Both the position numbers and the translations under genes were made by a program. Below the pieces are notes generated by a model. The model searched no databases. It saw nothing but the letters and a program-made list of their open reading frames with translations, and was not told the DNA's origin. DNA of 64,000 nucleotides, from positions 1 through 64,000 of the forward strand of contig CAJYHN010000013.1 in the NCBI GenBank assembly GCA_913774665.1, read 5' to 3'. This document shows positions 53,932 through 62,377 of this stretch, piece by piece. This DNA is from an uncultured Microbacterium sp. (GTDB lineage Bacteria; Actinomycetota; Actinomycetes; Actinomycetales; Microbacteriaceae). The stretch's first letter is position 1; the number at the start of each line of letters is the position of its first letter.

Positions 53932-54579
53932 GTGACTTCCTCCGTGACACCCCGTCGACGCCTTCTTCCCGCCGTTCTCGCCGCCGGCCTGCTGGCCGCC
54001 GCCGCCCTCTTCGTGCCGGCCTCCCCCGCCGCCGCCCACGACGAGCTCGTCTCGACCGATCCCGCGGCCGGAGCGTCGCTCCAGGCCCTCCCGGCACAGA
54101 TCACGTTCACGTACAGCGCCGACATCCTCACCGACGCCGGCGCGACCGTGATCGAGGTCACCGATTCGTCGGGCGCCTCGCTCGCGGACGGCACCCCGAC
54201 GGTCTCGGGCACCGAGGTGACGCAGGCGCTGAAGGGAGCGGCATCCGGAACCGTCACCGTGAAGTGGCGCGTCGTGTCGAGCGACGGCCACCCCATCGAC
54301 GGCGACTTCGCCTTCTCGGTGCCCGCCGCAGCCGTGACCCCCTCCGCGACCGCCACCCCCACGGCGTCGGCCAGTCCCGCGCCCGCGCCCGCCGAGAGCG
54401 CGACTCCCGCGCAGACCCCGAACGCCACTCCCCTGCCGGCCCAGGACACCTCGACGCCCTCCCCCCTGCCCTGGATCCTTCTCGCCGTCCTCCTCGTGAT
54501 CGTGGCCGGCGTGCTGGTCTACGTCTTCGCCTCGCGCAGCGGTCGCAAGACCGCCGGTGGCGACACCGCCGGGCGATAG
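53932..54579 (+). CDS. CopC-domain copper-binding/resistance protein
   Basis: A 215-residue exported protein. It has a signal peptide (about 1-36, ending SPAAA-H), a CopC beta-barrel domain whose mature N-terminus is His37-Asp (AHDELVSTDPAAGASL), and the closing SSDGHPIDGDFAFSV block with another His. A Pro/Ala/Thr linker follows (about 128-182), and a C-terminal membrane helix with basic tail anchors it outside. The N-terminal His plus downstream His/Asp form a Cu(II) site in this family. No CopD or copper ATPase is adjacent. Confidence 0.88.
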   Translation: MTSSVTPRRRLLPAVLAAGLLAAAALFVPASPAAAHDELVSTDPAAGASLQALPAQITFTYSADILTDAGATVIEVTDSSGASLADGTPTVSGTEVTQALKGAASGTVTVKWRVVSSDGHPIDGDFAFSVPAAAVTPSATATPTASASPAPAPAESATPAQTPNATPLPAQDTSTPSPLPWILLAVLLVIVAGVLVYVFASRSGRKTAGGDTAGR

Positions 54580-54582
54580 GCT
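54577..54582 (+). promoter_or_regulatory. -10 element of lpd overlapping the copC-like stop (leaderless)
   Basis: TAGGCT starts with the TAG stop codon of the upstream gene and ends 6 nt before the lpd ATG at 54589. Confidence 0.5.
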
Positions 54583-54588
54583 GGAACC

Positions 54589-55986
54589 ATGCCTCATTAC
54601 GATCTGGTCATTCTTGGTGCGGGTCCCGGCGGGTACGTCGCCGCCGTCCGCGGCGCACAGCTCGGACTGTCGGTCGCGGTCATCGAAGAGAAGTACTGGG
54701 GCGGTGTGTGCCTCAACGTGGGCTGCATCCCCTCCAAGGCCCTCCTGCGCAACGCCGACCTCGCGCACACCTTCCACGCCAAGGCCGACCTGTTCGGCAT
54801 CTCGGGCGAGGTCACCTTCGACTTCGGCAAGGCGTTCGACCGCTCGCGCAGCGTCGCCGCCGGCCACGTCAAGGGCATCCACTACCTGATGAAGAAGAAC
54901 AAGGTCACCGAGTACGAGGGCCGCGGTCACTTCGCCGACGACCACACGATCACCGTGACCAAGACCGACGGCTCCACGGAGCAGGTCACCTTCGACAACG
55001 TCATCATCGCCACCGGCTCCACCGTGCGACTGCTCCCCGGCGTCACCCTCAGCGAGAACGTCGTCACCTACGAAGAGCAGATCCTCACCCGCGAGCTGCC
55101 CTCCTCGATCGTCATCGTCGGCGCCGGCGCCATCGGCATGGAATTCGCCTACGTCATGACCAACTACGGCGTGAAGGTCACGATCATCGAGTTCCTCGAC
55201 CGGGCCCTGCCCAACGAGGACGCCGAGGTGTCCAAGGAGATCCAGAAGCAGTACAAGGGCTACGGCGTCGACATCCTCACCTCCACCAAGGTCGACTCCG
55301 TCACCGACCACGGCGACAAGGTCACCGTCGCCTACACGGCCAAGGACGGCTCGACCGGCTCGATCGACGCCGACCGCGTGCTGATGTCGATCGGCTTCGC
55401 CCCCAAGGTCGACGGCTTCGGTCTCGAGAACACCGGCGTGAAGCTCACCGAGCGCGGCGCGATCGACATCGACGACCACATGCGCACCAACGTCCCCCAC
55501 ATCTACGCCATCGGCGATGTCACGGCCAAGCTGCAGCTGGCCCACGTCGCCGAAGCGCAGGGCGTCGTGGCCGCCGAGACCATCGGCAACGCAGAGACCC
55601 AGACCCTCGGCGACTACCGCAACATGCCCCGCGCCACCTTCTGCAACCCGCAGGTCGCCTCGTTCGGCCTCACCGAGCAGCAGGCGCGCGACGCCGGCCA
55701 CGACATCAAGGTCGCCAAGTTCCCCTTCTCGGCCAACGGCAAGGCGAACGGCCTCGGCGAGCCCGTCGGCTTCGTCAAGCTCGTCGCCGACGCCGAGACC
55801 CTCGAACTCATCGGCGGCCACCTCATCGGCCCCGACGTGTCCGAACTCCTGCCCGAGCTCACCCTCGCGCAGAAGTGGGACCTCACCGCTCTCGAGGCCG
55901 CGCGCAACGTTCACACCCACCCGACGCTGTCGGAGGGCCTGCAGGAGGCCTTCCACGGCCTCACGGGTCACATGATCAACCTCTGA
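54589..55986 (+). CDS. lpd: Dihydrolipoyl dehydrogenase
   Basis: Flavoprotein E3 subunit of pyruvate and 2-oxoglutarate dehydrogenase complexes; reoxidises dihydrolipoamide with NAD. The 465-residue protein has the FAD motif [17 protein letters not shown] (residues 10-26), redox Cys41 and Cys46 in [16 protein letters not shown], the NAD motif [14 protein letters not shown], and the C-terminal HTHPTLSE active-site His. GarA-like proteins that regulate 2-oxoglutarate dehydrogenase are encoded just upstream on the other strand. Confidence 0.97.
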   Translation: MPHYDLVILGAGPGGYVAAVRGAQLGLSVAVIEEKYWGGVCLNVGCIPSKALLRNADLAHTFHAKADLFGISGEVTFDFGKAFDRSRSVAAGHVKGIHYLMKKNKVTEYEGRGHFADDHTITVTKTDGSTEQVTFDNVIIATGSTVRLLPGVTLSENVVTYEEQILTRELPSSIVIVGAGAIGMEFAYVMTNYGVKVTIIEFLDRALPNEDAEVSKEIQKQYKGYGVDILTSTKVDSVTDHGDKVTVAYTAKDGSTGSIDADRVLMSIGFAPKVDGFGLENTGVKLTERGAIDIDDHMRTNVPHIYAIGDVTAKLQLAHVAEAQGVVAAETIGNAETQTLGDYRNMPRATFCNPQVASFGLTEQQARDAGHDIKVAKFPFSANGKANGLGEPVGFVKLVADAETLELIGGHLIGPDVSELLPELTLAQKWDLTALEAARNVHTHPTLSEGLQEAFHGLTGHMINL

Positions 55987-55999
55987 TCGACAGATCGAC

Positions 56000-56031
56000 G
56001 AAGGCCCGCCCGGTTCACCGGGCGGGCCTTC
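56000..56031 (+). terminator. Strong terminator after lpd
   Basis: Perfect 14-bp arms (56000-56013 and 56018-56031) with a TTCA loop, followed by TCGTCTTTC. It lies between lpd and the convergent CYTH gene and may serve both. Confidence 0.8.
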
Positions 56032-56045
56032 TCGTCTTTCGGGAC

Positions 56046-56690
56046 TCAGCGCCCCAGAGCGCGCGCGAGCTTGGAACCGGATGCCGCGTGGCGGCCACCC
56101 GCGGCGAACACGGCCGCGTCGACGGCGGCGAAGAACTCCGCGCGCCCGGCGGCGTCGGAGGGGCCGGCGGGGCCGAGCTCGACCTCCCACTCCCGCCACG
56201 CCGACTCGACGCCGCGTCTCTCGTCGCGCGCCCGTACGCGGTCGTCGACGAACTCGGCGACCTCGTTCCCGTCGGCATCGAGCAGCGCATACGCCGTGCG
56301 GTGGTTGCGCAGCCGCGCGAGAGGAGTGAACGGGGGCGCGGCGATCGAGGCGACGGCATCCTGAACCGCCGGAGGGACCACCGGGTCGGCGTCGGGATCG
56401 CCGTCGGCCTCGAGCGGCCACTGCGTCTCGCGTCGGCCTCCGGCCTCGAGGGGGCCCTTCACGTGCCACCCCTCGTCGGGGCCGCCCGTGCGACGGCGTA
56501 CCGCGACGCCCGCCCGAGACAGGTCGGCCGTGGCGGTGTCGAGGTAACGCGCGTCGAGGTCGCGGGGTTCGGGGTCTCCGACCCGGGTCACGCCCGGCAG
56601 GGCGGACCAATCGGGCAGGGACGTCTCATCGTCGACGTCGTACTTCGACTCGACCTCGACGTTCGACGACCCGTTCGGGGCTCCGCTCAA
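56046..56690 (-). CDS. CYTH domain protein
   Basis: A 214-residue CYTH-family protein, whose members act on triphosphates (adenylyl cyclase class IV, thiamine triphosphatase, inorganic triphosphatase). Visible elements are the N-terminal VEVESKYDV (the E-x-E-x-K signature), the RYLDTATADLSRAGVAVRRRTGG strand with basic residues, GWHVKGPL, VAEFVDDRV and the REWEVELG core. Actinobacterial CYTH proteins are often paired with CHAD domains; there is none here. The start overlaps the small acidic protein gene by 4 bp. Confidence 0.85.
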   Translation of the reverse strand: MSGAPNGSSNVEVESKYDVDDETSLPDWSALPGVTRVGDPEPRDLDARYLDTATADLSRAGVAVRRRTGGPDEGWHVKGPLEAGGRRETQWPLEADGDPDADPVVPPAVQDAVASIAAPPFTPLARLRNHRTAYALLDADGNEVAEFVDDRVRARDERRGVESAWREWEVELGPAGPSDAAGRAEFFAAVDAAVFAAGGRHAASGSKLARALGR

Positions 56691-56914
56691 TCGTCGCGTC
56701 CGTCGGCGTCGGGGTTGATGTCTTCGGTCTCTTCGGAGAAGACGAAGACGGCCTGGGTCGGGCCGTCGGACTCGCCCGTGTTCTCGAGGCCGCCGTCGCG
56801 GCGGTAGACGAGCTGGCCCTCGCTGTAGGGCATGATCAGCGTGTCGTCGGACTCGTTCTCGAGCGGGAGGACCTGCCCGTCGAGCGGGCCTCCGGTCAGT
56901 CGTGCAATAGCCAT
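56687..56914 (-). CDS. Small acidic conserved protein of unknown function
   Basis: A 75-residue protein with MAIARLTGGPLDGQVLPLENESDDTL at the start and a Gln/Val/Tyr-rich middle ending in an acidic tail (SEETEDINPDADGRDD). It resembles small actinobacterial hypothetical proteins; I cannot name a function. ATG 56914 was chosen because upstream codons run into the divergent promoter. It overlaps the CYTH gene by 4 bp, so the two are probably one transcript. Confidence 0.75.
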   Translation of the reverse strand: MAIARLTGGPLDGQVLPLENESDDTLIMPYSEGQLVYRRDGGLENTGESDGPTQAVFVFSEETEDINPDADGRDD

Positions 56915-56969
56915 GACGTCAGCGTAGACCGCGGCACCGACACCGCCCGGTGCCTTGACACGACTCACC

Positions 56970-56975
56970 TACAAT
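56970..56975 (+). promoter_or_regulatory. -10 element of the glutamine amidotransferase gene (leaderless)
   Basis: TACAAT ends 7 nt before GTG 56983, with no ribosome site. Confidence 0.5.
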
Positions 56976-56982
56976 CGCTGGG

Positions 56983-57738
56983 GTGACCCCGACCGATCTC
57001 CCCGGTGACCGCCCCTTCGTGCTGCTGGCCACGCGCGCCGAAGACCTCCCGGCCGACGAGGAGTACGCGCTCTTCCTGCGATTCACGGGGCTGCCCCCCG
57101 AACGGCTGCGCCGCGTCCGGCTCGAGCGCGGGCCGATGCCCGAGATCGACCTCGACGAGGTCTCGGGGATCCTGGTGGGCGGGAGTCCCTTCAACGCCTC
57201 GGACCCGGTCGAGCGCAAGTCGCCCGTGCAACGACGCGTCGAGGACGAGATGGCGGCGCTCGTCGACGAGGTCGTCGCACGCGATCACCCCTTCCTCGGG
57301 GCCTGCTACGGCGTCGGAACCCTCGGGACGCACCTCGGAGCGCCCCTCGACGGCACCTTCGCCGAGCCCATCAGCGTGGTCGACGTGTCGCTGACCGCCG
57401 CCGGACGCGACGACCCCCTCACCGAGGGGCTGCCGACGACCTTCGCCGCGTTCGTGGGACACAAAGAGGCGATCAGCGCGCTGCCGCCCGCCGCGACCCT
57501 GCTCGCGTCGTCGCCGACCTGCCCGGTGCAGATGTTCCGGCTGAAGCAGAACGTCTACGCGACGCAGTTCCACCCCGAGCTCGATCTCGACGGCATCGTC
57601 ACGCGCATCCACGCCTACGCCTCATACGGGTACTTCGCCGCCGACGAGCTCGACCTCACCCTCGAGGCCGTGCGCCGCGCGCCCGTGACCGCTCCGTCGC
57701 GCCTGCTGCGGACCTTCGTCGAACGCTACGCGCGCTGA
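56983..57738 (+). CDS. Class I glutamine amidotransferase-like protein
   Basis: A 251-residue stand-alone class I (triad) amidotransferase, similar to the GuaA glutaminase half and often annotated GMP synthase-like or glutamine amidotransferase. The nucleophile elbow GACYGVG has Cys108, and QFHPELD near residue 190 gives the His-x-Glu pair; GGSPFN near 67 is the oxyanion region. The partner or acceptor is unknown. It ends 9 bp before the convergent nnrE stop. Confidence 0.88.
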   Translation: MTPTDLPGDRPFVLLATRAEDLPADEEYALFLRFTGLPPERLRRVRLERGPMPEIDLDEVSGILVGGSPFNASDPVERKSPVQRRVEDEMAALVDEVVARDHPFLGACYGVGTLGTHLGAPLDGTFAEPISVVDVSLTAAGRDDPLTEGLPTTFAAFVGHKEAISALPPAATLLASSPTCPVQMFRLKQNVYATQFHPELDLDGIVTRIHAYASYGYFAADELDLTLEAVRRAPVTAPSRLLRTFVERYAR

Positions 57739-57747
57739 GCCGTCGCC

Positions 57748-58479
57748 TCACGCGCGGTCGCGCGGGGTGACCCGCACGATCTCGACCGGGGCGGTGACCG
57801 CGGGGTGCGCGAGCTTGAGGTAGGGCTCCAACCCGAGATCGACCAGGTGCACGCGCCCGGCGAGCTCGGGACCACGACCGCGCACGAGACCCGCCTTGAG
57901 CGCTCCGAACGTCACCGTCGCGTCGGCGGCGAGCACCGCGGCATCCGCCGTCCCGTCGTCGGGATCCAGACCGCTCGGCAGATCCACCGCGACCACCAGC
58001 GGCCGCCGCTCCTGGGCCCGCACGCATTCCACGAGGGCACGGGCTCCCCCGCGCAGGCGCCGGTCCGCCAGACGTCCGATGCCCAGGATGCCGTCGAGCA
58101 CGAGCGCGTACTCCCCCATCGCTTCGCAGACGTCCGAGGCGGACCGCACGCGCGCTCCCGCAGCCACGGCCGCATCGAGGGCGGCCCGGTGCACGCGATC
58201 GCGCACGAGCACGATGTCGACGCGATCGGCGACGGCGCACAGGTCGGCCGCGGCGTAGAGGGCGTCTCCCCCGTTGTCCCCCGCCCCGGCCAGGACCAGG
58301 ACCGCGCCCGGGCGATCGGCGAGTCGGTGCGCGACGATCTCGGCCAGGGCCGCGGCCGCCCATCGCATGAGCGGTCGCCCCGCGGCGAGGAGCGGCTTCT
58401 CGGCGGCCCGGACCGCGTCGGCGCTATAGGCCGCGACGCGTTCGCCCGAGGCCAGCACTCCAGCCGCGCGCTCACTCAT
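57748..58479 (-). CDS. nnrE: NAD(P)H-hydrate epimerase (YjeF N-terminal domain only)
   Basis: Epimerises damaged NAD(P)HX so that the dehydratase can repair it. The 243-residue protein covers the YjeF_N domain, with LVLAGAGDNGGDALYAAADL, the catalytic Asp region VLDGILGIG, and VVAVDLPSGLDPDDG near residue 165. The fused ADP/ATP-dependent dehydratase domain present in many bacterial homologues is absent, so NnrD must be encoded elsewhere. It overlaps the YihY gene by 8 bp. Confidence 0.9.
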   Translation of the reverse strand: MSERAAGVLASGERVAAYSADAVRAAEKPLLAAGRPLMRWAAAALAEIVAHRLADRPGAVLVLAGAGDNGGDALYAAADLCAVADRVDIVLVRDRVHRAALDAAVAAGARVRSASDVCEAMGEYALVLDGILGIGRLADRRLRGGARALVECVRAQERRPLVVAVDLPSGLDPDDGTADAAVLAADATVTFGALKAGLVRGRGPELAGRVHLVDLGLEPYLKLAHPAVTAPVEIVRVTPRDRA

Positions 58480-59542
58480 CGCGGGAGCCCGCGCGCACCT
58501 CGGCGCGGTCTTCGCGGTCGGCGGCGGCGGGGTCGTTCTCCGCGAGCGTCGCGCGCTCCTTGGCCTCGGCGGCGCGGGCGGCCTCGAGCTCTCCCGTCGC
58601 GGCGCGCACGGCCTTCTCGGCCCGACGGACGCGGAACTGGATCATCGTCGACGCGCCGTACTTCGCGCGCACGCGGTCGTGGTCCTCCTCGGTCGCGACG
58701 GTGATGTACGCCCCCGCGATGAGGATCACCTGGCTCGAGAGGTTCAGCCACAGCAGCAGGGCGATGAGCGAGGCGAACGTCGCCAGCAGAGGGTTGTTGC
58801 CCGCGCCGCCGACGAACAGCCCCGACAGCTGCTGCAGGACGACCAGCCCGACACCGCCGAGCAGCGCACCGCGCAGGAGCGTGCGGCGGCGGGTCTTCAG
58901 GCCCGACAGCGCCGCGAACGCCACGGCCACGGCCGCCGTGTCGAGGACGAGGACGACGACGGCCGAGAGGAGCCAGGTGAGCACCGCCGTGACCCACGAC
59001 TCGGCGGAGATGCCCAACAGTTCGCGCACGAACGTGAGCCCCGCCGTGGCGAGGAAGGTGACGACGGCCGCCCCCACGAGGGCGACACCGATCCCGAGGG
59101 CGACGGCGAGATTACGCAGGATCACCAGGATCGGGAGCGTGTCGTCGGTGGCGATGCCGGCGATCTGTCGCAGAGCGGAGCGCAGCGATCCGATCGCGCC
59201 GATGGCGGCGCCGAGCAGACCGAGGGTTCCGATGATCCCCGCGACCGTGAACTCCGGCGGGGCCGTGATGTCGCTGACCTTGAGCAGCCCGTCGGGGCCG
59301 ACCAGCCCTGGGACCACGCTGTTCACCGAACGCTCGAGAGCGGCGATCCCCTCCGGATTGCCCGCGAGCCAGACGGTCGCGAACGAGAAGCCCAGCAGCA
59401 CCGCGGCGAACAGACTGAACAGCGTGCGATAGGTCACGCTGTCGGCCAGCATGGGGCCGCGCGCCCCCGAATAGACGAGGAAAGCGCGCACGAGACGGAG
59501 CCGCAGGGCCCACGCCGTGACGCGACGGATGAGGTCGGCCAT
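58472..59542 (-). CDS. YihY/BrkB family membrane protein
   Basis: A 356-residue membrane protein of the YihY/virulence factor BrkB family. About six membrane helices lie between residues 30 and 290; the family start YSGARGPMLADSVTYRTLFSLFAAVLLGF is present, and LWLNLSSQVILIAGAYITV near 270 is conserved. A Glu/Ala/Arg-rich cytoplasmic tail of about 60 residues follows. No function is established for the family; old labels as ribonuclease BN are errors. Confidence 0.9.
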   Translation of the reverse strand: MADLIRRVTAWALRLRLVRAFLVYSGARGPMLADSVTYRTLFSLFAAVLLGFSFATVWLAGNPEGIAALERSVNSVVPGLVGPDGLLKVSDITAPPEFTVAGIIGTLGLLGAAIGAIGSLRSALRQIAGIATDDTLPILVILRNLAVALGIGVALVGAAVVTFLATAGLTFVRELLGISAESWVTAVLTWLLSAVVVLVLDTAAVAVAFAALSGLKTRRRTLLRGALLGGVGLVVLQQLSGLFVGGAGNNPLLATFASLIALLLWLNLSSQVILIAGAYITVATEEDHDRVRAKYGASTMIQFRVRRAEKAVRAATGELEAARAAEAKERATLAENDPAAADREDRAEVRAGSRDE

Positions 59543-59609
59543 GGGGCCAGGCTAGCGGCGCGCGCGCATGCGTCGAGCGGGGTTGACCGCGCGGGTGCGC
59601 AGCGACACC

Positions 59610-60095
59610 TCAGCCCGGTGGCATCCCTTCCGCCTCCGCGTACCCGACCGCCACCCGCACCCATGCGCCCAGCAGCAGCCAGGGCCCATAAGCGATCTCG
59701 GCGCGCCGGTCGCCCGCGAGCAGCACTCCCCCCGCGGCGACACCGCCGAGCACGAGAGAGAGGAGCAGACCGGATGCCACGGCCTCGGGCCCGAACCATC
59801 CGAGCGGCGCCCCGACGAGCGCGGCGAGCTTGACGTCTCCCCCGCCGAACGCCCCGGGGCGGGCGAGATGCAGAGTGAGGGCGACGACAAAGGCCGCCGC
59901 GGCGCCCCCGACCACGCCGATCGCGCGCCCCGGGTCGCCGATCCGCGTCGCCTCGGCCGTCAGCAGAGCCCCCACCAGCACGGTGGCCGGGAGGACGACG
60001 GCATCGGGAAGACGGTGCGAGCGCACGTCTGTCACGATGAGGGTGAGACTCGCGGCCGCGAACACGCCGGCGGCGAGGACGAGCAGCACCGACAC
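59610..60095 (-). CDS. Prepilin peptidase (A24 family, short form)
   Basis: A 161-residue membrane aspartyl protease that trims type IV pilin-like signal peptides. It has about five helices, DVRSHRLPDAVVLP with the first catalytic Asp, and GGGDVKLAAL with the second (GxGD). It lacks the N-terminal methyltransferase part, as in many Actinobacteria that use it for Tad/Flp pili. GTG 60095 lies 4 bp after the DUF1905 stop. No pilus genes are adjacent. Confidence 0.87.
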   Translation of the reverse strand: MSVLLVLAAGVFAAASLTLIVTDVRSHRLPDAVVLPATVLVGALLTAEATRIGDPGRAIGVVGGAAAAFVVALTLHLARPGAFGGGDVKLAALVGAPLGWFGPEAVASGLLLSLVLGGVAAGGVLLAGDRRAEIAYGPWLLLGAWVRVAVGYAEAEGMPPG

Positions 60096-60099
60096 GTGC

Positions 60100-60396
60100 T
60101 CAGGCGTCGAGCACGAAGAGGTCGACGCGCACGATCGCCCCGGGGTCGATCCCCTCGGCGTCGCGCACCGCGCGCTTGAGAGGCAGGACGTACACGCCTC
60201 CCGCCTGCGGGAAGATCGAGGTGCGGAAGGTGGAGCCCCCGATCGTGGCGTCCACGCGGACGCCGCCGAATCCGCGGCGGAAGGTCTGCGTCTCGCGGAT
60301 CTCGGCGCTGAGATCGGGCGGGAGAGCGACGAAGTACCAGTCGCTGTCGCTGCGCGCCTCCCACCGGTAGACGTCACCCTCGAACCGCACTCTCAT
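60100..60396 (-). CDS. DUF1905 family protein
   Basis: A 98-residue protein of the DUF1905 family, a small beta-rich fold (MRVRFEGDVYRWEARSDSDWYFVALP, then GFGGVRVDATIGGSTFRTSIFP and YVLPLKRAVR). These domains also occur fused to YdeI-like proteins; the role is unknown. ATG 60396 gives the family length; the longer open frame has no support. It precedes the prepilin peptidase, possibly in one transcript. Confidence 0.85.
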   Translation of the reverse strand: MRVRFEGDVYRWEARSDSDWYFVALPPDLSAEIRETQTFRRGFGGVRVDATIGGSTFRTSIFPQAGGVYVLPLKRAVRDAEGIDPGAIVRVDLFVLDA

Positions 60397-60451
60397 CGCC
60401 CCTGCCCTCCCTCGCCCGAGCAGGTCACGATACCGCCGGCCGGCACCCGGT

Positions 60452-60880
60452 TCAGGCGCTTGTCCCCCGGGGAGGAGCCTCGGGTCGTGTCGTCTCGCCA
60501 CGGAGGGCGCGTCCGGTCGCGGCATCCGTCATGCCGACCACGGCGGCCGCGCACGCGGAGACGACGAGGTCGCGCGGGTCGAAGCCCGTGCCGAGCACCA
60601 GCGCGATCGGCCGGAACCGCTCCGCGAGGTCGGCGGGGACCCCGGTCGCCTGGAAGAGCTCGACGGCTAGGCTCCATCCCCCGGCGACGAGGGCGACGAC
60701 GAGCGGCCGCAGGCGGGGGAACACGACCACGAGCCCGCCGTAGACCGCGACCGTGTAGAGCGCATCACCCGCGATGTCGGCCGCGTCGCTGGACGGGAGC
60801 GCGAGGTGCACGACGAGCCCCGCGGCGACGACCGCCGCCAGGGCGAGGAGGGCGATCAGGCGACGGTGGCGGGGCGGCAT
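60452..60880 (-). CDS. DUF2809 family membrane protein
   Basis: A 142-residue protein with four membrane helices (about residues 8-25, 36-56, 59-75 and 103-118) and the ELFQATGVPADL segment typical of DUF2809. Its function is unknown. The Arg-rich start and the cytoplasmic tail suggest both ends inside the cell. Confidence 0.85.
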   Translation of the reverse strand: MPPRHRRLIALLALAAVVAAGLVVHLALPSSDAADIAGDALYTVAVYGGLVVVFPRLRPLVVALVAGGWSLAVELFQATGVPADLAERFRPIALVLGTGFDPRDLVVSACAAAVVGMTDAATGRALRGETTRPEAPPRGTSA

Positions 60881-60919
60881 CCTGTCATCGTGGCATGCCC
60901 GTGCGCCGGGGCCGACCGC

Positions 60920-61486
60920 CTAACGGATCACTCCCGCCGCGCGCGCCGGGTCCGCGTAGGCCCGAGCGAGCGAATCCACGGTGTCGTGCGCGTTGAGCCC
61001 GCTGGGGTTGGGCAGCACCCAGGTGGGCACGTCGGCGATCGCCTCCTCCTGCCGTCCCGCGGTCGCGCGCGGACGCAGGAAGCCCTGCCGGTACGCGGTG
61101 AGGCCCACGATCGCAACGGCCCGGGGCCGCCACGCGGCGACCCGCTCGACGAGGGCCGTGGCCCCCGCGCGCAGTTCGTCGCGCGAGAGCTCATCGGCGC
61201 GCGCCGTCGCCCGGGCGACGAGGTTCGACACCCCCACTCCGGCGTCGAGAATCATCCGGCGGTCCTCGTCGCCGAGCGGCTCGGAGTACGCGGGCAACCG
61301 CGGGAGGATCCCCGCGGCCACCAGCGCGGGCCAGAACCGGTTTCCCGGCCGCGCGAACGGCGTCCCGGTCGCGGCGGTCCACAGGCCCGGGTTGATGCCG
61401 ACGAACAGCAGCCGGACGCCCGGCTCGACGAGGTCGGGCCGCGTGGCATCCCGGAACGACTCGAGTTCGGCGCGCGTGTATCCCAT
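60920..61486 (-). CDS. G/U mismatch-specific uracil-DNA glycosylase (Mug/TDG type)
   Basis: Base-excision repair enzyme that removes uracil or thymine opposite G. The 188-residue protein has the family-2 UDG motif 1 VGINPG (residues 29-34), followed by TGTPFARPGNRFWPAL, and motif 2 NPSGLNAH (about 160-167). The active-site Asn of Mug is in motif 1 (Asn32). The ATG was chosen at 61486; longer frames run through the divergent hydrolase gene. It is a single gene. Confidence 0.9.
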   Translation of the reverse strand: MGYTRAELESFRDATRPDLVEPGVRLLFVGINPGLWTAATGTPFARPGNRFWPALVAAGILPRLPAYSEPLGDEDRRMILDAGVGVSNLVARATARADELSRDELRAGATALVERVAAWRPRAVAIVGLTAYRQGFLRPRATAGRQEEAIADVPTWVLPNPSGLNAHDTVDSLARAYADPARAAGVIR

Positions 61487-61543
61487 GAGACCACTATGAC
61501 CACTTCCCCGGGCGAGCCGGCCCGCTCTGCCAGGATCGGAGGA

Positions 61544-62335
61544 ATGGATGCCGTTCCCGCTCTGACCGAGGTTCCCCCCGCGCAGTTCGTCATCGTCGGC
61601 GACAACGTGCGCCTGGCCACGTACTCGTGGGGCGACGTCGAGGCCGACCCCGTCCTGTGCGTGCACGGGTTCGGTTCGAGCACGCGCGACAACTGGGTCA
61701 ATACCGGCTGGGTGCGCGATCTGCTGCGCGCCGGCTACCGAGTGGTCGCGGTGGACCAGCGCGGTCACGGCGCGAGCGAGAAGCCCCACGACGCCGCGTC
61801 GTACACGATGCCCACGCTCGTCTCCGACCTCGTCGCCGTGCTCGACACGTACCTGCTCGACCAGGTCCGTTATCTCGGTTACTCGCTCGGCGGGCGGGTC
61901 GGCTGGCAGCTCGCCGTGGACGCCCCCGAACACGTCGAGCGGGCCGTGCTCGGCGGCATCCCGGATGGACGCCCGCTCGCCCGGTTGCAGGTCGACCAAG
62001 CCCGCGCCTTCCTCGACCACGGTGAGCCCGTTCAGGATGCCACGACCCAGCGCTACGTCTCGCTCGCCGAACGCGTGCCCGGGAACGACCTGCGCGCGCT
62101 CGTCGCGATCGCCGAGGGCATGCGCCTCGGCGAGACCGACCCCGACCCCTCGACGCCCCCGCAGCAGCCCGTGCTCATCGCCACGGGCACGGACGACCCG
62201 ATCCACGACCAGTCGCAGCATCTGGCGGGTCTCCTACCCCGCGGCGAGTTCGCCGACATCCCGGGGCGACACCACGTCAACGCCCCCGGTGCACGGGCGT
62301 TCCGCGAGGCGGGAATGGAGTTCCTCGGCCGGTGA
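61544..62335 (+). CDS. Alpha/beta hydrolase
   Basis: A 263-residue alpha/beta hydrolase with VLCVHGFGSSTRDNW (oxyanion region), VVAVDQRGHGASEKP, the nucleophile elbow GYSLGGR (catalytic Ser), DDPI as the likely acid region, and GRHHVNAP with the catalytic His near the end. Substrate unknown. The start is uncertain: ATG 61544 has a -10-like CAGGAT 7 nt upstream and leaves room for divergent promoters; ATG 61496 would add 16 residues but leave only 9 bp to the mug gene. Confidence 0.85.
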   Translation: MDAVPALTEVPPAQFVIVGDNVRLATYSWGDVEADPVLCVHGFGSSTRDNWVNTGWVRDLLRAGYRVVAVDQRGHGASEKPHDAASYTMPTLVSDLVAVLDTYLLDQVRYLGYSLGGRVGWQLAVDAPEHVERAVLGGIPDGRPLARLQVDQARAFLDHGEPVQDATTQRYVSLAERVPGNDLRALVAIAEGMRLGETDPDPSTPPQQPVLIATGTDDPIHDQSQHLAGLLPRGEFADIPGRHHVNAPGARAFREAGMEFLGR

Positions 62336-62377
62336 ATCGCGCCCGCCCCCTCCGGACGCTCCGCCGGAGCGGCCCGG

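Noticed and set aside
56955-56975. TTGACA and TACAAT as one promoter before the amidotransferase gene
   Set aside because: The spacing is only 9 bp, too short for a normal -35/-10 pair; I kept only the -10 with a leaderless start.
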